Assembly: GCA_964398215.1 (NCBI GenBank) | Contig: CAYNNP010000057.1 | Location: forward strand, 1 to 29,019 | Reading direction: 5' to 3' | DNA: 29,019 nucleotides | DNA from: CAYNNP01 sp964398215 | GTDB lineage: Bacteria; Planctomycetota; Planctomycetia; Pirellulales; Pirellulaceae | Part shown: positions 9,301-18,300 of the stretch, in pieces | How the letters are laid out: each line of letters opens with the position of its first letter | How positions within the stretch are numbered: position 1 is the stretch's first letter | Made by a program: the position numbers and the translations under genes | Notes under the pieces: model-generated | Told to the model about the DNA's origin: nothing | Databases searched by the model: none | What the model saw: the letters and a program-made list of their open reading frames with translations, nothing else

Positions 9301-12300
9301 CGATATTGATTTGGTAGATTTGCCAAATACGCCTGATCCTGTATTTGGAACGTTGTTTGGTCCCAATGATGTAACGACTGCGTTTGCTTGGGATACGGAT
9401 CCAGCTGCGGCAACTTCAACGATTACATCATTTTTGGAATTGTTGCCAGCTGACCCCTCGGTTCAGCGTCCGCCGATTCCGGTGTTTGACGCAGGGCTTT
9501 GGAATGGCGTGACGGTTCGCGAAGGTGCCAATGATCGCAACGTTGTGGCGGTACCGGAAGCGGAACCAGCTCGCACCTCGATCTTCAGTACGAATGCGAT
9601 TCCTAGTCAAGCTCAGTTCTTGGGTGAGATTGCACCGAACGAACAGTCTGGCGATGAAAATCGCCGTTTGGGTTTCGTTGTTGATGGAGTGATCACAACG
9701 CCTGATGATGTTGATGTCTATTCCTTCATTGGTGAAAGCGGAACAGAAGTTTGGTTGGATATCGACCGAACTGCAAATCGTTTGGACACTGTTGTTGAAT
9801 TGATCGATGCCAACGGGCGAACGCTTGCTGCGTCCAACGATTCGATTCTTGCAGAGACAAACGAGTTTGCTTTGTTTTCAGGCAACGGACTGGATCCAGA
9901 TGCCGCTCAGGCACTGAATGTGGTTCCACAGGTGTTGCCAGTTCAGGAAATAACCATTAGCGAATCGATTGTTGATGCAACTGATGGCGATCTAACGTTT
10001 TCGATTGCAGGTACCGACGATATTGTGACGGTGCCATTCGATTCGTTCTTGTTCAATCCAGCTGCTGCGATTGAAACGGCTCTTGAATTGACCTTTCCAG
10101 ATTTGGGCAATGTCGAATCATCCTTGCTACGTCGGCGCGACCGAGAGGTTGATGGCTTCGGCACGATTGTTCGCGAAGGAGAAGACTTTACTATTCAGCT
10201 ACGGTTTGATCCAGCAAACTTTGTGGCTCGAACAGTGCCACGCGTGAGTGTAAGTGGGATCGGTATTGATGGTGCTGCCGTGACTGGATCCGTGGTTGAG
10301 CGAGTTGTCGATTCACAGTTGCAAGATGCATTTTCCACCAATCCTAGAGATGCTGGTTTGCGAGTTGTGTTGCCCGGCGAAGTGGGAACAAGCAACCTTT
10401 ATCACGTTCGGATTCGAAGTAGCAATACAACCAATCCGTTGGACTTGGATTCAATTGTTAATGGCGACCTGTTGGGTGGCCGCACGATTGGTCGATATGA
10501 ATTACAGGTTCGATTGGGTGAAGTCGACGAAACTCCTGGCACACAAGTGCGTTTGGCTGATATTCGTTATGCGACAAACGGTTTGCAGATCATTGGACAG
10601 CCACTGCGGTCTCCGCTCTTGGGCGAAGAATTTGAAACAAATGCCCCCAATGATACGTTCGCGGATGCTCAGGAATTGGGACTGTTTGGGACGGGTAATG
10701 TGGGAGCTGCCGGGCCACTGCAAAGTGATCGGTTAGCGAAATCATTTGCGGGTGAAATTGATGCCGCAGGCGATGTGGATTGGTTTCAGTTCACGATTGA
10801 GTACCAAAATATCACTCGTGATAATGCTGCGTTGTACTTGTCAACGGTGTTTGATTTGGACTACGCCGATAACTTTGCTCGAAGTGACTTGGCTTTGAGT
10901 GTCTTTGACGCAAACGGTTCATTGATTTTGTTTGGTGGTGACAGCAACATTGCTGATGACTTGCCGAGTTCTGCTACGTCAAACGACACAAGCGATTTGA
11001 GCCGTGGTAGTGCGGGAACTTTGGATCCGTTCATTGGCGCCGCTGACTTGTTGGAAGGTACTTACTTTGTAGCCGTGTCGAATCAGTCACGGATACCGTT
11101 TGACCAGTTCATCAATGCTGGGACCACGAACCCATTGTTACGGCTTGAGCCGATCGATTCGGTGCAGCGAATCGTCGAAGATCGAATTGGTTCGGTTGGT
11201 GGTGGGACAGCATCTCCGCCTGTGTTGGATGTGCTGTTTGATAATAACTCAATTGTTGAAAACACACTGGATGACGTCATTCTGTATGTGAATACGATCA
11301 ATGGATTGCAGATAGTCAATCCGTTTACTGGTGACAACTTGGGGAATATCGGGAATTGGGGACCAGAGACAATTCTTGACATCGCGTTTGATAACAACGG
11401 GGACTTGTTCGCTTACACAGGGTTTGGTCCACGTCAATTCGCCGATGATGCATTCAACTATGTTCAGATTGATACTAGCGACGCGAGTTTGGATGTTCTT
11501 CTTAACGGAGCTGGCTTCGAGACATTTCATGATGTCGATCCAGGACCGGACGATACGGCGCTTGATGAAGAAAGTGACGATGGCTTCGTTGCTCAAGCGA
11601 TTGCTATTGGCGAGCACAACGGGACTCAGCGTGGATTCGTAGTGGGTAATCGACCGATACCGCAGCCAGGTTTGAATTACTTCCAAAATATCCTTTACAG
11701 CTTTGACGAGAGTTCAGGGTTGGTTCAAGGTCCTAACTTTGATTTGGAGATTTTCAACAGCACGTTTGATCCACCGATCTTCACCGATGAGGGTGGAGCG
11801 GGTACCGATATCCGCGAGGTTGGATCGATATGTACGGGTGTGGTTGAAGATGTGCCTGTCGGTGGTGGGCAGTTTCCAAGATGTGTAGCTCCGACCAACG
11901 TGCAGAGCAGGCAGTTGGGCATCGGCGATGCGGTTGAGGTTGATAGTGACGGAGATCGCACAGCACGATTCGCCGATGGTGATACATTCACCATTACGAA
12001 CGGTGTCGACGTGCAAACGTTTGAATTGGATCAGTCAACAACGTTGGTGGCCAATGGCTCGCCGGTAAGAGATGGCGATGCAATCAATATCGACGGTTCG
12101 ATCTTTGAATTCAATACGGGTACAAGGTTACAGATTGCCGAAGTGGCACCTGCTGGAACTTTGGATGGTGGAACCCTGTTGACTGTTCTTGCCAATAACG
12201 GACAGACAATCACACTGGAGTTCACGCGGCTGACAGATGCAGCCCAGGGCAACATTGAGATTGAAACGGTCAATTTGTTGGGTCAGCCACGACCAGCGGC

Positions 12301-15300
12301 AGCGATCACGGCTGATGTCGTTACAGCGATCAATGCCAATATCATTGGTCTTGGTGCGTCTGCGTCTGGTGATGAAGTGTTCTTTGACACTGAGCCCACG
12401 TTGTTGACGACCACGGGAACCGGGATCAGTGTTCTGGGTGATACGGGATTGACCAATCCTGGTGCGTTTCCAGTCACTATCGAAGAGACATCCAGTCCAC
12501 AGGCAGTGATATCGAGTTTGGCTGATGCGATTCGCAACGCTGGGATTTCGGTTTCAACATCAGGTACTCAGCTTTCGCTTCCTAACTCCATCACCGTCGG
12601 CGTTGTGTCTGGAACGGGCATTACGTTTCCTCCTAGCAGTAATGGTGTTACTCCTGGAAACGTGCCGATCTTGTTGTTGCCAACTGATACAGCTGAGGTT
12701 TTGGGCGAGAGGATCGTTACGGCAATTTCAGCTGCGAATGATTCGAATCTGCTGCCAAGTGTTGTCGCTACACTTGAAGGTCGTTCGATCGAGATTGTTG
12801 GTGGCGACATCATTGACGTGTCAGGTGGATTTGTTGCCGGCGGTGTTCCGACTTTCGGACTCATTACCGGCATCGAGTTGGTGAATGGTGGTGCGTTTGC
12901 GGTTGATAACAACGGTGGTTTGTTCAATATTTCAGCTGGAACGTTGCCGACTGAATCTCCGAATGATTTTCGCTTTGACAATCGCCAGATTGGCACCTAT
13001 GTCAACACAGCGACCGACCTTGTCGGTTTGAATTTCACTGGACTGAGAGCTGGTCCTGATAGCGTTCAGGGCGGTGAGTTGCATGACATCTTGTTTGGAA
13101 TTACTTTCCAAGGGGATATTTACGCCTTCAATACCGCTGGCGAGTTGCAACCAGTCTTTGCGGGCGGCCGATCGTCGATCTCGACTGGCATTGTTGGCGC
13201 GGCTGGCTTGGACTTTTCGATTTTGGATTTCAACTTGTGGCACGTCACCGATACACGCGGTGCCGATCCTGGTCACGGAATTGATGCAATTCCTGGACGG
13301 CGCGACGGCGAGGCGGGCGGCAATAGCCTTGCGTTTAATTACGAGGAAGATGTCTTTGCTGGGAATTTCGATTCAGCAGCAGAAGTCCCAGGAGATCAAC
13401 TTGAAGCGACGTTCAATTTTCCAGGCGGTGCAAGAGGTGTTGTCAACAGTAACACCTTTAGCTTGGAGGGCTATTCGCCCAACGACGAACCGTTCTTGTA
13501 CTTCAACTACTTCCTAGAGACCGACGGGGTCGATGATGAGTTGCGGGTTTCGGTTGTGGATGCCGAGGGCGTAGAAACTGGAATTGGCCAACCTTTGTTC
13601 AACAACACTGGTACATGGCGGCAAGTTCGGGCTCCGTTGGCTGACTTCGCTGGAGAGTCTGGTTTGAGCCTTCGAGTAGAGTTTTCTACGTCGGGTGAAG
13701 CTAGGTCTTCGTCATCATCACTTCGAGTGGTGGCAGCAAGCGAGTTGATCGAGGGTCAAACCTTTGTCGTTGGCGGCGAGACCTTTGAGATTGATTTTGC
13801 TCCGACGATTGGCGTGCCATCAGGGGTCGAGTTAGAAAATCTTTATGCCGTTTCAACTGAGACGGCGGTTGTGACGCTTGATGGTCAGGACTACGTTTTG
13901 AACGATGGCACACGTCCAGTCGGAGTTGGTCAGCTTGAGATTGATTTGTTTGCATTGGCGGGTCCGGGAGCAACTTTGTCGTCTTTGAGTGCCGCTGATG
14001 TCGCGAATGCGATTGCCGAAGCGATTCGCTTGAACCCACCGGTATTGGCTGTAGAAACGGTTTTCTTTTCGGATCCTCAAGACGATCCGACTTTGGTTGG
14101 AACGAATGACTTTATCTTTGAAGCCACGCCACTGCCATACAGTGGTGGCAACGCCGCGTTTGAAGGCAATGGGCGATTCGGAACTGATCCAGCCTTGGGG
14201 CCAGTCGGTCGAATCGACGACGTTGACTTGCTGAGCCTAGATGTCGTTGGTGGAACAACGATTTCGGTTGATGTTGAACTTGATTTCAATTCGGCTTTGG
14301 GTGCGGTTGTTCGGTTCTTTGATGCTTCTGGTGCCGAGGTGACTAACGGTGTGTTTAACAATATCGTCAACGGAACCATCGACTTCACGCCAGCAGATTC
14401 GGGTCGATACTTCATCGGTCTTAGTGGCGATGGTAATGATACATACGACCCACGGACGCCTGGTACCGCATCGAACGGACAGGTGGATACCTATTCCGCG
14501 CGGATCGAAGTTCGCTTGCCGCCAGTGGTGTTGACTGATGGAAACGTGATCGAATTTGGTGGCTTTACAACGGTTTCGGCTTCGCCATCGGATCTGTTCG
14601 TTGTGACAGGAAATTCGGCGATCCAAGGCGTTCCGGTTCAGGTTAGCCGATTCATGAGCGCCAACGATGTCGCTAGTGTTGTTCAGACTGCGATTGCAGA
14701 TCACTTTGAATTCAACACTGACTTTTTGCCATTGGCAGGAGCGTCGCTCACGCTTCCCGAGTTGCAGATCAATAACGCAGGACCATTCGTTAATGAAACG
14801 GTCTTTGGTGTTAACCGAGTCGATGGTGCGCAGGACAATGACTTTGAAGGCGCCTATCTAGATGACTTTGTTATCGGTTTCGCAGAACGTGGTGAAGTCG
14901 CCAGCGGAGCCAACCCGACGACCGGAAACTTCTTTGTGAATCCTGCCGTTAGCAGTGGCTTGCAGACGGGTACCTATCAGGTCGAAATCCGGGATGCAAG
15001 CGAGTTTGTTGCATCGGCTGACGCCACGCCGTTCCGGACAATCGATACCAATGCTCGTCTTTCTGAGTCGCGGACTGTTGTCGCGAGATCAGCCAGCGAA
15101 ATTCGGGATGGTCAAACTTTCTCGATAACCGATGGTCGTTCGACGGTTGATTTTGAGTTTGATTTGATTGAATCTGATACCGGAGTTACCCCAGGTACGG
15201 TTGCTGTTCCGTTCACGTTGTTGGCGATCGAGCCGGATACTGGCGAGATTGATCCTTTCACAGGTGCAATCATTCCTGGCACTGAGGTGATTCGTGCACA

Positions 15301-18300
15301 GACATCTACCGAAGTAGCACAAAGCATTGCTGATGCGATCAACCGACCAGATGTACAAGCTGTTTTGGGTGGAAGTGCTCTGTCAGGAAGCGGTGTTGAT
15401 GTAGTTAACGACGGACAGATCAATCTGTTTGGCGACATCAATTTGGTAGACGAATCAGGCGCGTTTGAGTCTGTCGGTTTTGCGGATCTTCGTGGTGATC
15501 AGAACCGCGAACGTGATGCTCAAGGTGTGATTTTGGTTGAAAACAGCCGATTCCTCTTTAACGAGTTCTATGGCGTTGATATTTCTCATGACCTGAGTGT
15601 CACGATTGACGGCAATGACGAGCCGTCGGTTGTGCGATATCCAAGAAACTTGGTTGAGTTGAATACCGAAAGCCTGACCCCAGGTGTTGTTGTTCAGAGC
15701 AATGTGTTTGCATTCAACGAAATTGGTGGTATCCAGATTGCGGGAATCGATCCTGCGTTGAACCAAACGGGTAACGATCCTGTAGCCTTTGATCGAATTT
15801 TGAACAATACGATTATCGGTGGAAGTATCACTCCAGGATTGACTGCACCTTCTGCAACGTTCAACGGAGTGTTCTTTGGAATGGGAGCTTTGGCGTTTGC
15901 GGATCAAGTGATTGATTTCTCTCCTGATGCCGGTGGTCAACCACCAACCCCTGTTCACCAAAATGCAAATGCAGCGCTTGGCGCTCCAAACGGTCAAGGC
16001 TTTGGCCCTGAGCCACTAGACAGTACGTCTTCGGTTTCGCTGGGTGTGCGCGGCAGTCTGACGGTCGCCTTTACGGATAACAATCTGACAGGTAGTGGTG
16101 ACAATCAGCCTGATTTGATCGTCTTTGAAACAGGCGAAATTGAGTCTGTTTTTGTTGAGGTCAGTCGCGATGGCATTTCGTTCTTTGATGTTGGAACGGT
16201 TGGTGGTTTGGTCAATACGGTCGATATTGATTCGTTTGGATTTGGTCCAGAAGATCGGTTTTCGTTCGTGCGACTAACCGACGCTGGTCAAGGAGCCAAT
16301 GCAACGACATCACTGGGTGCTGATATCGATGCGATTGGTGCACTGAGTTCTGTGCCGATTGACGGATTCACATCTGGGGGGACAGCAGTCAATATCACTG
16401 GCAATGCCTCACCGACTTTGCTGAACAATGTGTTTGCCAATTCGGAGCAGGGAATTGCTGTAGGCGGCAACAACACATTGGTGCTGGGGGCGAATACCTT
16501 TTATCGCAACGATGTTGACGTTCCAGCAAATGTGCCATTTGGCCAGTTCGCTCAGGTATTGCCTGACGAGGAGGTGATCTTTGTTGGCGCTGCTGAGTTG
16601 ATTTTTGCACCTGCTGCAGGCGCATCGATCATTGACAGTTCGATTGACTCGCTGCCAGACCGAGCAAGTTTGACTACCGTCCGAAACCCACTGGGAATTC
16701 CGGCGTCGCCGATCTTGGCTCCACGTTTTGATGTAAACGGTCAGCTTCGAATTGACGATCCGAATGTTGAAACTCCCGGCGGATTGGGCGAGAGAGTCTT
16801 CTCAGACCGCGGTGCTTCAGATCGTGGAGATTTGGATGGACCACGAGCAATTTTGCTTTCGCCACAAGCTCCAGGAATTGGAATTGGCGCTGGAGTGGCT
16901 TCAGTGTTCGGTGAAGTGCCACAGTTCTTTGATGTTCAATTGATCGATGGACTGGCACCAGCCGATGTAACGCCAGGTGTTGGTGTTGATGACCGAACCG
17001 TAACAGGTGCTTCACTCCTGTTGTTGCAAGATAACGTTCCTTTAGTTGAAGGCATTGACTACCGTTTCGGTTACAACCCAAGTACGAACATCATTCGCTT
17101 GACACCGATTGCTGGTGTGTGGGAGCCTGACAGCACCTACGTGATTCGCGTGATTGATTCGTCGGACGCTGTGATTGCTGCTTTGGATGGCGACCAGTAC
17201 GACGATGGTTCGACCTTGTCGCTGTTGCAGTTGGATGGAACGCGAACAGAATTTGAGTACGAGACCGGACTCAATGTTTCAATCAGTGCCAGTGTTGGTG
17301 CTGATCAAGGTGACGGAATCACGGTCGACGTATTTGATGGTTCAGCGACGATTACCTTTGAATTCGACAACGACGGAATTGTTGAAGCAGGCAATGTCCA
17401 AGTTTCCATTCCGGTAGTTGGGTCAACCGATCTACTGGCAGGTTCGCTGGCGGACGCTATCAACAACACGCCCGCGCTGAATGTGACGGCAATCGTTCAA
17501 GAAAACGTGATCCAGTTGCTGGGTCCAAATCCTTTGACCGCGGTCACATCCAACAGTCCATTCGTGTTCAGCACGGGCCAGATTGGAACTGCAATCGGCT
17601 TTGGGATTGGAGTACAAACTGATGGTGCGGCACCTGATGGAACGATCGATGACGGTCAGTCGTTTATCGTCAGAAGAGGCCAGTTGGAAGTATTGTTTGA
17701 GTTTGATACTGACGGTGTGCTGGAAAATGCTGGCAACCCAAATGTTAACGTTTTGGCGGTGCCACTGCCTCTGAATCCAACGCTGGATCAAATTGTCAAC
17801 GCGATGGTGATCGCGATCGGCGGTTCGCCGCTGGGTTTGAGTCCTGTGAATGCAGGTTCCGGTCAACTGTTCTTGGGCGGAGACGCTAGTTACTCGCTTG
17901 ACCTGACCGGAACGACATTGCAGCAATTGGGTGTTCCCGGACAGGGGCCAGCGATTCCGATTGTCATTCCGATCAATCAATCGGATGTTGAAGCCGCAGC
18001 TACAATCGCAAATACGATTGATGCCGTTGGACTAGCTGGCGTCGAAACCTCAGTCGTTGATAGTCGCGTTTTCATTGAAGGAACGGTTGGCGTCAGCGGA
18101 ACGGGTGCAGTTGAGATCGTCACGATCGCCGATGAAGTCGGCAATGAATTGCAGCCGAACCAAGTCGATGGTCGCACAGAATTGACGATCTTCGTTGGTG
18201 GCGGGTTTGACTTTGGTGACGCACCTCCTCCTTTCCCATCTTTGGATATAGATTCTGGGCCAAGGCATGGAGTTGATCCGAACTTTACACTTGGTGCGAC

